47,494 nt of DNA from an uncultured Clostridia bacterium (lineage in GTDB: Bacteria; Bacillota; Clostridia; TANB77; CAG-508), in assembly GCA_904419495.1 (NCBI GenBank), contig CAJFRV010000017.1, positions 1 through 47,494 of the forward strand, given 5' to 3'. This document shows, in pieces, positions 18,236 through 25,815 of the stretch. Below the pieces are notes generated by a model. The model was not told the origin of the DNA and ran no database searches. It saw only the letters and a program-made list of their open reading frames with translations. Both the position numbers and the translations under genes were made by a program. The stretch's first letter is position 1. Each line of letters begins with the position of its first letter.

Positions 18236-18249
18236 TAGTAGAGTGCTAA
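18223..18249. promoter_or_regulatory. Degenerate CIRCE (HrcA operator) upstream of hsp20
   Basis: Read on the minus strand: TTAGCACTC, 9 nt, CTTTGCTAA. The first half matches the CIRCE consensus TTAGCACTC-N9-GAGTGCTAA perfectly and the second matches at its last six bases. The spacing is exactly nine and the element overlaps the promoter, as HrcA sites do. Confidence 0.6.
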
Positions 18250-18365
18250 AATTCACAAAAATTTCATATTTCTCTTCTACATAGCCTATTTCTTAGGATT
18301 CCTTCTGTCCTTTTCAATTTTTAATCTATTTTATGTACAACATTTTACTTATTATTTTATAAATA

Positions 18366-18394
18366 AAAGACAAGAACTTTTCATTCCTGTCTTT
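18366..18394 (-). terminator. Terminator of the perR-rbr operon
   Basis: AAAGACAAGAA / TTCCTGTCTTT form an 11-bp stem with one mismatch, just past the rubrerythrin stop, followed by TATTTATAA on the minus strand. Confidence 0.7.
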
Positions 18395-18401
18395 GTATAT
18401 A

Positions 18402-18947
18402 TTAATAATTTTCAGCTTTGATTTCAAAATATGCTTTTGGATGACTACATACTGGACAAATTTCTGGAGCTGATTTTCCAATAACAATATGTCCACAGTT
18501 TCTACATTTCCATATTCTATCTCCATCACGGCTAAATACTAATCCACCTTCAACATTTTCAATTAATTTTTTGTATCTAGCTTCATGTTCTTTTTCAATT
18601 TTTCCTACTTCTTCAAATAAGTATGCAATATGGTTAAATCCTTCTTCTTTAGCTTCTTTAGCCATTCTGTCATACATATCTGTCCATTCATAATTTTCTC
18701 CTTCAGCTGCTGCTTTTAAGTTTTCTACTGTAGATTTGATATCTCCACCTTGCAATAGTTTGAACCACATTTTTGCATGTTCTTTTTCGTTTGCTGCTGT
18801 TTCTTCGAATATAGCTGCAATTTGCTCATATCCTTCTTTTCTAGCTTTAGATGCAAAATATGTATATTTATTTCTAGCTTGTGATTCTCCTGCAAAAGCC
18901 TCCATTAAATTTTTCTCTGTTTTTGTTCCTGCTAAATTCATTTCCAT
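18402..18947 (-). CDS. rbr: Rubrerythrin
   Basis: 181 aa, a standard size. The N-terminal four-helix di-iron domain has AFAGESQARNKYTYFA and ETAANEKEHAKMWFKLL, then AKEAKEEGFNHIAYLFEEV and GKIEKEHEARYKKL, supplying the Glu and His ligands. The C-terminal rubredoxin domain has CRNCGHIV and CPVCSHPKAYF. It reduces hydrogen peroxide in the cytoplasm of anaerobes using electrons passed through the rubredoxin iron. It lies 12 nt after perR on the same strand; a PerR-regulated peroxide defence operon is the natural reading. Confidence 0.96.
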   Translation of the reverse strand: MEMNLAGTKTEKNLMEAFAGESQARNKYTYFASKARKEGYEQIAAIFEETAANEKEHAKMWFKLLQGGDIKSTVENLKAAAEGENYEWTDMYDRMAKEAKEEGFNHIAYLFEEVGKIEKEHEARYKKLIENVEGGLVFSRDGDRIWKCRNCGHIVIGKSAPEICPVCSHPKAYFEIKAENY

Positions 18948-18959
18948 TTTAATTCCTCC

Positions 18960-19352
18960 CTATTTTTTATTATTTGATTTACAATCTTCACATATTCCAT
19001 AAATTGTAATACTATTTATATTCATATTATTTCCTATTTGTTTTAATAATTCTTTTGAAATTTCGTCTTTATTAAAATCATCATAGAAATCAAATATATT
19101 CCCACATTTCTCACAAATTGCATGAGAATGTTCTTTATATAAATAGTCATATCTGTCTGGTCCTACTGTCATATTTAATTTTTTGATTTCTCCTAATTCT
19201 ACTAAGATGTTAATATTCCTATATACTGTACTTTTACTTATCTGAGGTTCTTTTTCTAATACGAAATGGTAAATTTCCTCAGCTGTTGGATGTACTAGGT
19301 TTTCTTTCATAACATCTAGTATGGCTTCTCTTTGTTTGGAATAGTTGTTCAT
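18960..19352 (-). CDS. perR: Fur-family peroxide repressor (PerR)
   Basis: 130 aa from the ATG at 19352 (MNNYSKQREAILDVM), preceded by AAGGAGAGATTT. The 32 extra track residues lie over the promoter. There is a winged helix (HPTAEEIYHFVL, SKSTVYRNINILVELG) and a metal-binding C-domain: RYDYLYKEHSHAICEKCGN holds the Asp and His ligands placed as in Bacillus PerR, and CEKC plus CEDC form the structural zinc site. It represses peroxide-defence genes until an iron-bound His is oxidised. Rubrerythrin is next in the operon, and a palindromic box sits in its own promoter region, pointing to autoregulation. Confidence 0.9.
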   Translation of the reverse strand: MNNYSKQREAILDVMKENLVHPTAEEIYHFVLEKEPQISKSTVYRNINILVELGEIKKLNMTVGPDRYDYLYKEHSHAICEKCGNIFDFYDDFNKDEISKELLKQIGNNMNINSITIYGICEDCKSNNKK

Positions 19353-19368
19353 AAATCTCTCCTTAAAA

Positions 19369-19385
19369 TTAGGAATTATTCCTAA
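19369..19385. promoter_or_regulatory. PerR/Fur-type operator upstream of perR
   Basis: TTAGGAATTATTCCTAA is a perfect 8-1-8 palindrome. Its layout matches the 7-1-7 PerR box (consensus TTATAATNATTATAA), with GG/CC substituted in each arm. It lies just downstream of the -10 box and upstream of the ribosome binding site. Confidence 0.75.
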
Positions 19386-19395
19386 TTTCGTTTTT

Positions 19396-19424
19396 ATCAT
19401 ATATCTTTTTTTCGTGTTTGTCAA
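19396..19424 (-). promoter_or_regulatory. SigA-type promoter of perR-rbr
   Basis: TTGACA (19424-19419), 17 nt, TATGAT (19401-19396) on the minus strand, directly upstream of the PerR-type palindrome. Confidence 0.8.
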
Positions 19425-19473
19425 GAAAATTTTGTATAAATTTTTCATCTATTTTGACATTTTTCTACAAATC

Positions 19474-19503
19474 TTGCTATTTCTTTTCATCTTATGCTAT
19501 AAT
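19474..19503 (+). promoter_or_regulatory. Probable promoter of xpt
   Basis: TTGCTA, 18 nt, TATAAT; the -10 box is perfect and the -35 weak. The short leader leaves no room for the purine riboswitch found upstream of Bacillus xpt, so that control is absent here. Confidence 0.5.
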
Positions 19504-19539
19504 AGTTTTTATAAATATGTATTTAGGAGCTGATCTTGT

Positions 19540-20115
19540 ATGGATTTATTAAAAGAAAAAATTAAAAATGATGGTATTGTTATTAGTGAAAATGTTTTAA
19601 AAGTTGATAATTTTTTAAATCACCAAGTAGATACAAAATTAATGGATTCAATTGGAGAAGAATTTGCTGACTACTTTAAATCAAAAAATATCACAAAAGT
19701 CGTTACCATTGAATCTTCTGGAATTGCACCTGCTTACGCAGCTGCACTAAAATTAGAGGTACCTTTGGTTATCTTTAAAAAGCAATCTTCTGCCATTTTA
19801 GATACAGACACAACCATTCAAACACCAGTACATTCTTTTACTAAAAATACTGATTATGTCTTAATGGCTTCAAAAAAATATTTATCTGAAAATGATAATA
19901 TCTTAATTATTGATGACTTTCTTGCAAACGGACAAGCTGCAATGGGTGCTTATCGAATTCTAAAAGAGGCAGGTTCTTCTGTTGCAGGTGTTGGAATTGT
20001 GATTGAAAAGTCTTTCCAAGATGGAAGAAAAAAATTAGAAGATTTAGGTTTAGATATTTACTCTTTAGCAAGAGTTTCTAAGATTTCTTCTGATGGCATT
20101 GAGTTTCTAGACTAA
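19540..20115 (+). CDS. xpt: Xanthine phosphoribosyltransferase
   Basis: 191 aa, the same size as Bacillus Xpt. It starts MDLLKEKIKNDGIVISENVLKVDNFLNHQVD, the family's N-terminus. The PRPP-binding motif is ILIIDDFLANGQA, and VVTIESSGIAPAYAAA is also conserved. It makes XMP from xanthine and PRPP in purine salvage. It is usually paired with a xanthine permease (pbuX), which is absent here. Ribosome binding site AGGAGCTGATCTTGT. Single gene with its own terminator. Confidence 0.95.
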   Translation: MDLLKEKIKNDGIVISENVLKVDNFLNHQVDTKLMDSIGEEFADYFKSKNITKVVTIESSGIAPAYAAALKLEVPLVIFKKQSSAILDTDTTIQTPVHSFTKNTDYVLMASKKYLSENDNILIIDDFLANGQAAMGAYRILKEAGSSVAGVGIVIEKSFQDGRKKLEDLGLDIYSLARVSKISSDGIEFLD

Positions 20116-20117
20116 AC

Positions 20118-20153
20118 AGAAAACACATAGTTCTCTTTACTATGTGCTTTTCT
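20118..20153. terminator. Terminator between xpt and the XRE gene
   Basis: AGAAAACACATAG and CTATGTGCTTTTCT form a 13-bp stem with a bulged C and a 9-nt loop, then TTTTT; it serves convergent genes. Confidence 0.85.
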
Positions 20154-20169
20154 TTTTGATTAATTTTTA

Positions 20170-20592
20170 TTATTTTTTGACCATTGTTCCTATATATGCA
20201 AATGTTCCAAATGCTAAGAAAAGCATAATGACATAAAACAAGACTAATAATACCATACCTACTTTAATGGAAACATTTAAAAGATAACATATCCATTTTG
20301 TTAAAAACATATTAACTGAACCTAGCCCTTTTACATAACTATTATTTTTAGCTTGTACAAATTTTTCACTTGGTACTTCATAAATTGCTGATAATTCATA
20401 AATCATATCTAAATCTGGATATTCTAATCCCAATTCCCATTTCCTAATATCTTTTTCTTTTATTGTTTTACTAGATAAATGTGCCAAAAGCTCTATACGT
20501 GACCAACCTTTTTCATTTCTTAACCTAATTAATAGTTCTTCTATTCCTTCTCCTACTTCTTTTTTCTCTTTCTTCCCTTTTATTTGATCCAT
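20170..20592 (-). CDS. XRE-type HTH protein with C-terminal membrane helices
   Basis: 140 aa. Residues about 15-80 form an HTH_3-like domain (GIEELLIRLRNEKGWSRIELLAHL, then DIRKWELGLEYPDLDMIYEL), and the C-terminal third has two hydrophobic segments (WICYLLNVSIKVGMVLLVLFYV, MLFLAFGTFAYIG). HTH domains fused to membrane anchors are common in Clostridia and may sense membrane or envelope state; no target is evident. The start has GGGGAAATGAAAA upstream. It sits 55 nt downstream of the broken acyl-CoA synthetase on the same strand and may share its promoter. Confidence 0.8.
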   Translation of the reverse strand: MDQIKGKKEKKEVGEGIEELLIRLRNEKGWSRIELLAHLSSKTIKEKDIRKWELGLEYPDLDMIYELSAIYEVPSEKFVQAKNNSYVKGLGSVNMFLTKWICYLLNVSIKVGMVLLVLFYVIMLFLAFGTFAYIGTMVKK

Positions 20593-20647
20593 TTTTCATT
20601 TCCCCTATTTTATTTTCTACTGCCATCATAGCATAAGAAATATGGTT

Positions 20648-22322
20648 TTACAACACCTTTTTCAATTCTTCATTTCTTTTCGTTTTATGTGTTGTTGTCT
20701 TAATTAATGGTTCATCTGTTAATATCATATGTACCATATATTTATATTTTGGTAAAGTTTTATTTATTTCTTTTATCTTATTCCAGATAATTTTATATAA
20801 ATCTTCTTTTGAAATGTCTCCATATTTTTCTTTTACAATTTCCCTGTTATATACAACTTCTACTGCTACTTTTATTTTACTTTTATCCTCTTTATCTGGC
20901 ATACCATATACAAATGATTCTTCTATTTCCTCATTTCGATTAATTAAAGTTTCCAGTTCTTCTGGAAATACTTTTTTACCATTTTTTAAGACAATCATAT
21001 CTTTTTTTCTTCCTGTAATGAATAAAAAACCATCTTTATCTAAATATCCTAAATCTCCTGTATGGAACCAGCCATCTTGCATGACTTCTTTTGTTGCTTC
21101 TTCATTTTCGTAATATCCAAGCATGACATTTGGACCTTTTACTGTAATTTCTCCGATTCCCTTTTCATCTTTATCCACAATCTTGACTTCTGTATGCTTC
21201 ATGGGAATTCCCACTGATCCATATTTTGCATATTTGTCATTTTCAGCTGCAATAACGGGTGATGTTTCTGTTAAACCATATCCTTGTACCATATGGATTC
21301 CAAATTCGTTAAATTTTCTCTCTGTTCTACTATCAAATGGTGCACCTCCTGCAACAACAAATCGCATTTTACCACCTAGTCCATCAATGATTTGTTTAAA
21401 TAGTTTTCTTCGAATATCTATATGGAATTTTAATAGAAAATTACTAATTTTTGTTGCTACTTTAATTAATTTTGTTTTTCCTTGTTTTTCAATTTCTTTT
21501 TCAATATTGGCATACATTTTATCTACTAATAAAGGAACACCTACAAATACAGACACTTGATATTCCAATAAATTTTGTTTAATATATCGTAATCCATCTG
21601 GGAATACCGTTTTTACACCACATGCTAACATAACTACCATAGCTGTTGAACCAAATATATGGTGATATGGCAAGAAAGCAATATTAACATCTGTTGGTAA
21701 AAAGGTTTCTACAATTTGCATATCATAAACATTGGTTGCAATCCCATATTGTGATAACATAACTGCTTTTGATTTAGAAGTTGTTCCAGATGTAAATAAT
21801 AGGATACTCATTCCTTTTGAGTCGACTTTGTGATTTACAAAATCTTGATTTCCTGTTTCTAAAATTTCTTTTCCTTTTTCTAGTAATTGTTCAATATTTT
21901 CAAAGCCATCCATGTTACTCATGCAAATATACTCATGGATATTTGTTTTTTGGTTTTCTTTAATCACTTGTATTTTATCTGTTAGTTTTTCATCAAAGAT
22001 AATACCATCTACTTTACTTCTTATCAATGATTCTTCTAGCTCGTTAATTTGTACAGGCTAAGTGTGAAATTGCCCAATGATATTGATTTTTTCCAATAAT
22101 AGCAATTCGTTTTCCTTGCAATCCTTTAGCATATAAAGCTGTTCCTAATACATTTATATCTTTTAATAATTGTGTATAAGTTATATTTTTGTATTCTACT
22201 TTATTTTCTTCTTTTTTCTCTTTAATGGTAAAAGCTATATTTTCTGGATATAACTCTACAGAATGATAAATAATTTCTTTTATGTTCTCAAATTTTGGAA
22301 CTTCTCTCAATTGATTTTTCAT
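20648..22322 (-). pseudogene. Long-chain acyl-CoA synthetase (AMP-binding), broken by an internal deletion
   Basis: Two track ORFs form one gene. The upstream part (ATG 22322, behind GGAGGG) carries the N-terminal domain to AIIGKNQYHWAISHLACTN. The downstream part, in another frame, resumes with PVQINELEESLIRSKVDGIIF and includes the P-loop-like LFTSGTTSKSKAVMLS, GYGLTETSPVIA, and WFHTGDLGYLDKDGFLFITGRKKD. By comparison with the family about 12-15 residues are missing at the join (22028-22045), so a deletion of around 40 nt also changed the frame. As read it cannot make the full enzyme, which would activate fatty acids to acyl-CoA. The C-terminal 459 aa keep most catalytic motifs but lack a good start site. 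Confidence 0.8.
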
Positions 22323-22336
22323 ATTCAAAACCCTCC

Positions 22337-22359
22337 AATCTGGTTTTCTAAACCAGATT
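22337..22359. promoter_or_regulatory. Perfect palindromic operator in the acyl-CoA synthetase promoter
   Basis: AATCTGGTTT TCT AAACCAGATT, a perfect 10-3-10 inverted repeat overlapping the -10 box and just upstream of the ribosome binding site. Size and symmetry suit a TetR- or FapR/FabT-like fatty-acid repressor, but no such regulator gene is next to it. Confidence 0.7.
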
Positions 22360-22383
22360 AACATATCGATATAACTTTGTCAA
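22355..22383 (-). promoter_or_regulatory. Promoter of the acyl-CoA synthetase gene
   Basis: TTGACA (22383-22378), 17 nt, TAATCT (22360-22355) on the minus strand. The -10 box lies inside the palindrome, so a bound repressor would block it. Confidence 0.6.
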
Positions 22384-22497
22384 TATTGACTATCTATTTC
22401 AAGCATGGTAATATATATGTATATATGTTGTTTCAGGGATTTTTAATAGATTATGAAAATTTTATGAAATAAAATTTAAAATAAAGGATTGAAATAT

Positions 22498-22995
22498 ATG
22501 AGTAAAGAATTAATAAAATTGCATATTCCTAGGTGGAAAGAATTACCTAATGTAGATTTATATTTAGATCAGGTGGTTACTTTAGTAAATGAAACCTTAT
22601 CTTCTTTCTTATCAAATTCCAATTCTGAAGAAGATGCACTTATTTTGACAAAGAATATGATTAATAACTATGTAAAAAATAAAATTATAGAACCACCTAT
22701 TAAAAAAAAATACAACAAAAATCACTTGGCTAAATTTTTTGTTATTTGTGTTTTAAAAGAGGTTTATAAAATAAACGATATAAAGATATTAATTAGATTA
22801 GCTTTAGAAAGTGCACCGATTGAAATTGCATATGATAATTTTTGCAAATTATTTGAAAAGGCTTTAGATTGTGTATTTAATAAAACAGATTTCATCGATA
22901 ATTATTCTACAAATGACCGTAAGTATTTGTTAAAAGCTGTTTTACTTTCTTGTGCTTATGCGATTTATACAAAAAAAGAAATAAGTGAAAATTAA
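22498..22995 (+). CDS. DUF1836 family protein (possible regulator)
   Basis: 165 aa from the ATG at 22498 (AAAGGA nine bases upstream), not the TTG at 22489. The DUF1836 pattern is clear: IPRWKELPNVDLYLDQVVTLVNETL, LTKNMINNYVKNKII, and PPIKKKYNKNHLAKFFVICVLK. The family has a MerR-like helix-turn-helix at its N-terminus and is common in Firmicutes, but its function is not known. It is divergent from the acyl-CoA synthetase and shares the 22.3-22.5 kb promoter region, so it could be the protein acting on the palindrome there; that is inference only. Confidence 0.85.
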   Translation: MSKELIKLHIPRWKELPNVDLYLDQVVTLVNETLSSFLSNSNSEEDALILTKNMINNYVKNKIIEPPIKKKYNKNHLAKFFVICVLKEVYKINDIKILIRLALESAPIEIAYDNFCKLFEKALDCVFNKTDFIDNYSTNDRKYLLKAVLLSCAYAIYTKKEISEN

Positions 22996-23030
22996 TTCAT
23001 TTATTTCTTTTTTTATTGTTTTAGGCAACA

Positions 23031-23083
23031 AGGTTCTGGGGTATCCGACTGCAATCTTTGATTGCTATGTCGGGTCAGGTTCT
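23031..23083. other. GC-richer hairpin flanked by direct AGGTTCT repeats
   Basis: Between convergent genes, CCGAC-T-GCAATC TTT GATTGC-TAT-GTCGG makes an 11-bp interrupted stem (23045-23073). AGGTTCT occurs at 23031-23037 and again at 23077-23083 in the same direction. There is no U-tract close to either side, so it is an imperfect terminator candidate; it may be a small structured or target-site-like element. Confidence 0.5.
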
Positions 23084-23085
23084 TA

Positions 23086-23277
23086 TTATTTTAAAACTAA
23101 AGCATGCTTTGGGCAAAAATCTGAACATTTTCCACAACTAATACATTTTGCATAATCAATTGTAGGTGCTTGGAAATCTTCTTGACTTAATGCACCAACT
23201 GGACATACCTTTACTGCTGGACATTTATGATTTTGTGGACAATTTTCTACAATAATATTTAACTTTTTCTTTTCCAT
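23086..23277 (-). CDS. Small 2[4Fe-4S]-type ferredoxin domain protein
   Basis: 63 aa. The C-terminal cluster motif is the canonical CISCGKCSDFCP. The N-terminal one is altered to CPQNHKCPAVKVCPVGALS, with wider Cys spacing than CxxCxxCxxxCP, a known variation in clostridial ferredoxin-like proteins. It probably carries electrons in the cytoplasm; the partner is unknown. Ribosome binding site AGGAGGAAGCAAAGT. A single gene between the hairpin element and the GNAT gene. Confidence 0.88.
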   Translation of the reverse strand: MEKKKLNIIVENCPQNHKCPAVKVCPVGALSQEDFQAPTIDYAKCISCGKCSDFCPKHALVLK

Positions 23278-23343
23278 ACTTTGCTTCCTCCTAGTTTCAT
23301 TGTATTATATTTATTTATACTTTATTACTACCAACTATATAGC

Positions 23344-23766
23344 TTATTTTTTCCATACCATTACATATTCTTTTTCATTTGTTGTTTTATCTATTTCTTC
23401 TTTTACAATTTTAAATCCTTCTCTTTCATAAAATGCAATTGCTCTTTGATTTTTTTCATATACTTTTAGGATTAGTTCTGGGTATTTGGCTTTACAATAT
23501 TGTATCAATTTCCTTCCTATCCCCATAGACTGTTTTTCTTTTTTTACAAATATCCCTGCAATATATGTACTAGATAATCCTATAAATCCACATATATCCT
23601 CTTTTTCTTTATAGACATAGATTTCTGCCTTTAAAATTTCTTTTCTCACATCTTCAAAATAGTTATCCCAGTATGTTTCAGGAATATAGTTATGTGTTCC
23701 TTTATTTTCTTTTAACCAAATATCCATAATTTCATTTATATCTTTTTTATTTAATCCTTCAATCAT
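23344..23766 (-). CDS. GNAT family N-acetyltransferase
   Basis: 140 aa with the GNAT acetyl-CoA loop KEKQSMGIGRKLIQYCK and the C-terminal NQRAIAFYEREGFKIVKEE typical of RimI/YjaB-like acetyltransferases. It begins MIEGLNKKDINEIMDIWLK. The substrate cannot be read from the sequence. It lies 14 nt after csaA and is the last gene of the nadD-nadE-csaA-GNAT run. Confidence 0.88.
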   Translation of the reverse strand: MIEGLNKKDINEIMDIWLKENKGTHNYIPETYWDNYFEDVRKEILKAEIYVYKEKEDICGFIGLSSTYIAGIFVKKEKQSMGIGRKLIQYCKAKYPELILKVYEKNQRAIAFYEREGFKIVKEEIDKTTNEKEYVMVWKK

Positions 23767-23780
23767 CTATATCTCCTCTA

Positions 23781-24110
23781 TTACCCTAGTTTATCTCCAT
23801 TGCTTGCTTTTTTATCTGGGGTAATTAATATAACCCCTTCTTTACTATATGTTCCTAAAACCAATACTTCTGATAGAAAGTCTGCAATTTGCTTTTGAGG
23901 AAAGTTAACGACTGCTAATATTTGTTTTCCGATTAATTCTTCTGGAGTATATAGATTCGTAATTTGTGCTGATGATTTCTTAATCCCCACTTCTTCTCCA
24001 AAATCAATCTCTAATTTGTAAGCTGGTTTCCTTGCTTTTTTAAATTCTTCTGCTTTTACAATTGTTCCTACTCTGATATCTAGTTTTATAAAGTCTTCAA
24101 AAGTTGCCAT
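23781..24110 (-). CDS. csaA: CsaA-like tRNA-binding-domain protein (putative chaperone)
   Basis: 109 aa, matching Bacillus CsaA in length and pattern: FIKLDIRVGTIVKAEEFKKARKPAYKLEIDFG, then SSAQITNLYTPEELIGKQILAVVNFPQKQI and a closing GVILITPDKK. It is an OB-fold domain also found at the C-terminus of MetG; CsaA dimers bind unfolded proteins and assist export. It lies 14 nt after nadE on the same strand. Confidence 0.92.
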   Translation of the reverse strand: MATFEDFIKLDIRVGTIVKAEEFKKARKPAYKLEIDFGEEVGIKKSSAQITNLYTPEELIGKQILAVVNFPQKQIADFLSEVLVLGTYSKEGVILITPDKKASNGDKLG

Positions 24111-24124
24111 TCTATTTATTCTCC

Positions 24125-24895
24125 TTATATTTTCATATCTTTTAAATAATTTTTTCTTTCAAAAGTATAAACTGGAACCAATTCTCTTTTATGTTTTGAT
24201 GCATTGTATCTTTTTAAAATTTCTTTCTTCGCATTTTCCTCCGTGTTTCCTGTTTCTATCATTTCTGCAATTTGACTATACTTGATTCCCATTTTTTCTT
24301 CATCTGTTTTTCCACCTAATCCATCATTTGGTGCCTTTTCTAGTATTCTTTCTGGAACACCTAAATATTTTCCAATCGCTAATACTTCATCAACGGTAAA
24401 GTTTCCAATTGGATTTAAATCCGAACTATTATCTCCCCATTTTGTTGTATATCCTACCATTGCTTCACAAAGATTTCCTGTTCCAATTACTAAGTATCCT
24501 AAACTTTGTGCAATTCCATATAAGGTGGTCATTCTTAATCTTGGTTTCATATTAATAGCTGCTTCTTTTGATAGTTCTGCTCCCATTGCAGATTGTATTT
24601 CTTTTTCCATTTCATTATATGTATTTGTTAAATCTACTTTTAGAAATTTTACACCAAAAGTATCTGCTACTAATTTTGCATCTTCAAAATCATGAGAAAT
24701 AGAATGACATGGCATAGATACAGCCAGTACATTCTCTTTTCCTAATGCTTTTACTGACATAGCAAGCACAGTTGCAGAATCCTTTCCTCCACTATTTCCA
24801 ACAATAACACCTTTTGCTCCAGTTTTTTTTACATATTCTTTAATCCATATAATGGCCCTATCTGCTTGTTTAATCAATTCTTCTTTTTCTAACAT
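24125..24895 (-). CDS. nadE: NAD+ synthetase (ammonia type)
   Basis: 256 aa from the ATG at 24895 (MLEKEELIKQADRAI), which has AAAGGAGAAAAAATCA upstream; the first 23 track residues are not coding. The ATP pyrophosphatase P-loop is VGNSGGKDSATV, and GNLCEAMVGYTTKWGDNSSDLNPIG carries the deamido-NAD and second ATP contacts. There is no N-terminal glutaminase domain, so ammonia is the nitrogen donor. It makes NAD from nicotinate adenine dinucleotide. NadD, the preceding enzyme of the pathway, lies just upstream. Confidence 0.93.
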   Translation of the reverse strand: MLEKEELIKQADRAIIWIKEYVKKTGAKGVIVGNSGGKDSATVLAMSVKALGKENVLAVSMPCHSISHDFEDAKLVADTFGVKFLKVDLTNTYNEMEKEIQSAMGAELSKEAAINMKPRLRMTTLYGIAQSLGYLVIGTGNLCEAMVGYTTKWGDNSSDLNPIGNFTVDEVLAIGKYLGVPERILEKAPNDGLGGKTDEEKMGIKYSQIAEMIETGNTEENAKKEILKRYNASKHKRELVPVYTFERKNYLKDMKI

Positions 24896-24998
24896 TGATT
24901 TTTTCTCCTTTACTATTATTTGTTTTATGTATCCGTATTTTGCATATTCCATGATATATTTCAAAAGATGACTTCTCTAATTATATTGTTGTTTACAT

Positions 24999-25050
24999 AA
25001 AAATGTCTCAAAAAGAAACGTCCCCAATTGGACACTAAGCTGGACATTTT
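24999..25050 (-). repeat. REP-like dispersed repeat, copy 3 (inverted)
   Basis: On the minus strand: AATGTCC, then AGCTTAGTGTCC as an insertion relative to copies 1 and 2, then AATTGGGGACGTTT and CTTTTTGAGACATTTT. It ends at the nadD stop codon and lies in the nadD-nadE spacer. Confidence 0.8.
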
Positions 25051-25660
25051 ATTGATATAACTGATGTTTTTTTATATATGAGATAACTTCATCTGGTGTT
25101 AAATATCTTATACTTTTCCCTGCTTTAATTTTTTCTCTGACAAATGTAGAACTTAAATTACTTTTTACGGTATCTTTTGCTTTTATAAAAGCTTGTCTAT
25201 GTTTTTTTAATAATTCGTTATTTTGAATGATTTCCTCCATACAATCATTATCTCTTTCTAAGATATACAGTTTGAATTTGGTCGTAAGCTCTTCTGCTTT
25301 TTTCCATGTGCCTAATGTTTTTAAATTATCACTTCCTGTTAAAAAAGCCACTTCATAATCTTTATATTCTTCTTGTAATCTGTGTAATGTTTCAACTGTA
25401 TATAGTTGTCTTTCGCTGTCTATTTCAATTCTGGATACTTCAAATTTTTCATTTTTGTCACAGACTGCTTTTAACATTTGATAACGATGTTCATTTTCAA
25501 TTAAATCTATTTTTTCATATTGACTATTCACCGGAACAAATATGATTTTTTCTATTTCTGGATATTCTGTTATCATTTGTTCTGCAAGTGAAAAGTGTGA
25601 ATTTAATGGCGGATTAAAACATCCACCAAATACAATAATTCGTTTTTTATCATTTTTCAT
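25049..25660 (-). CDS. nadD: Nicotinate-nucleotide adenylyltransferase
   Basis: 203 aa with the nucleotidyltransferase fold. The N-terminal motif reads GGCFNPPLNSHFSLAEQ: the second His of the H/TxGH motif is kept while the first position is Leu. The rest fits: AFLTGSDNLKTLGTWKKAEEL and the ATP-binding NLSSTFVREKI near the C-terminus. It makes deamido-NAD from nicotinate mononucleotide. NadE is next downstream, so the window holds the last two steps of NAD synthesis together. Confidence 0.88.
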   Translation of the reverse strand: MKNDKKRIIVFGGCFNPPLNSHFSLAEQMITEYPEIEKIIFVPVNSQYEKIDLIENEHRYQMLKAVCDKNEKFEVSRIEIDSERQLYTVETLHRLQEEYKDYEVAFLTGSDNLKTLGTWKKAEELTTKFKLYILERDNDCMEEIIQNNELLKKHRQAFIKAKDTVKSNLSSTFVREKIKAGKSIRYLTPDEVISYIKKHQLYQ

Positions 25661-25780
25661 AGTTTTCTTATTCCTTCAAATTTATTTTCTACAATATATC
25701 ACATATTTTAATATTTCACAATTCTTTTTATACGAATTCTATACAAGCTAACAGTTTATTTTTTCCCATTCAACAAAAAA

Positions 25781-25809
25781 TGAACTTTAAGGAAGATCCC
25801 TAAAGTTCA
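25781..25809 (-). terminator. Terminator of the ABC permease operon
   Basis: TGAACTTTAAGG / CCCTAAAGTTCA form an 11-12 bp stem, followed on the minus strand by TTTTTTGTTG. Confidence 0.9.
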
Positions 25810-25815
25810 CCAAGT

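Noticed and set aside
19441-19539. Purine riboswitch before xpt
   Set aside because: The leader is under 40 nt from the likely transcription start and has none of the conserved aptamer strands.
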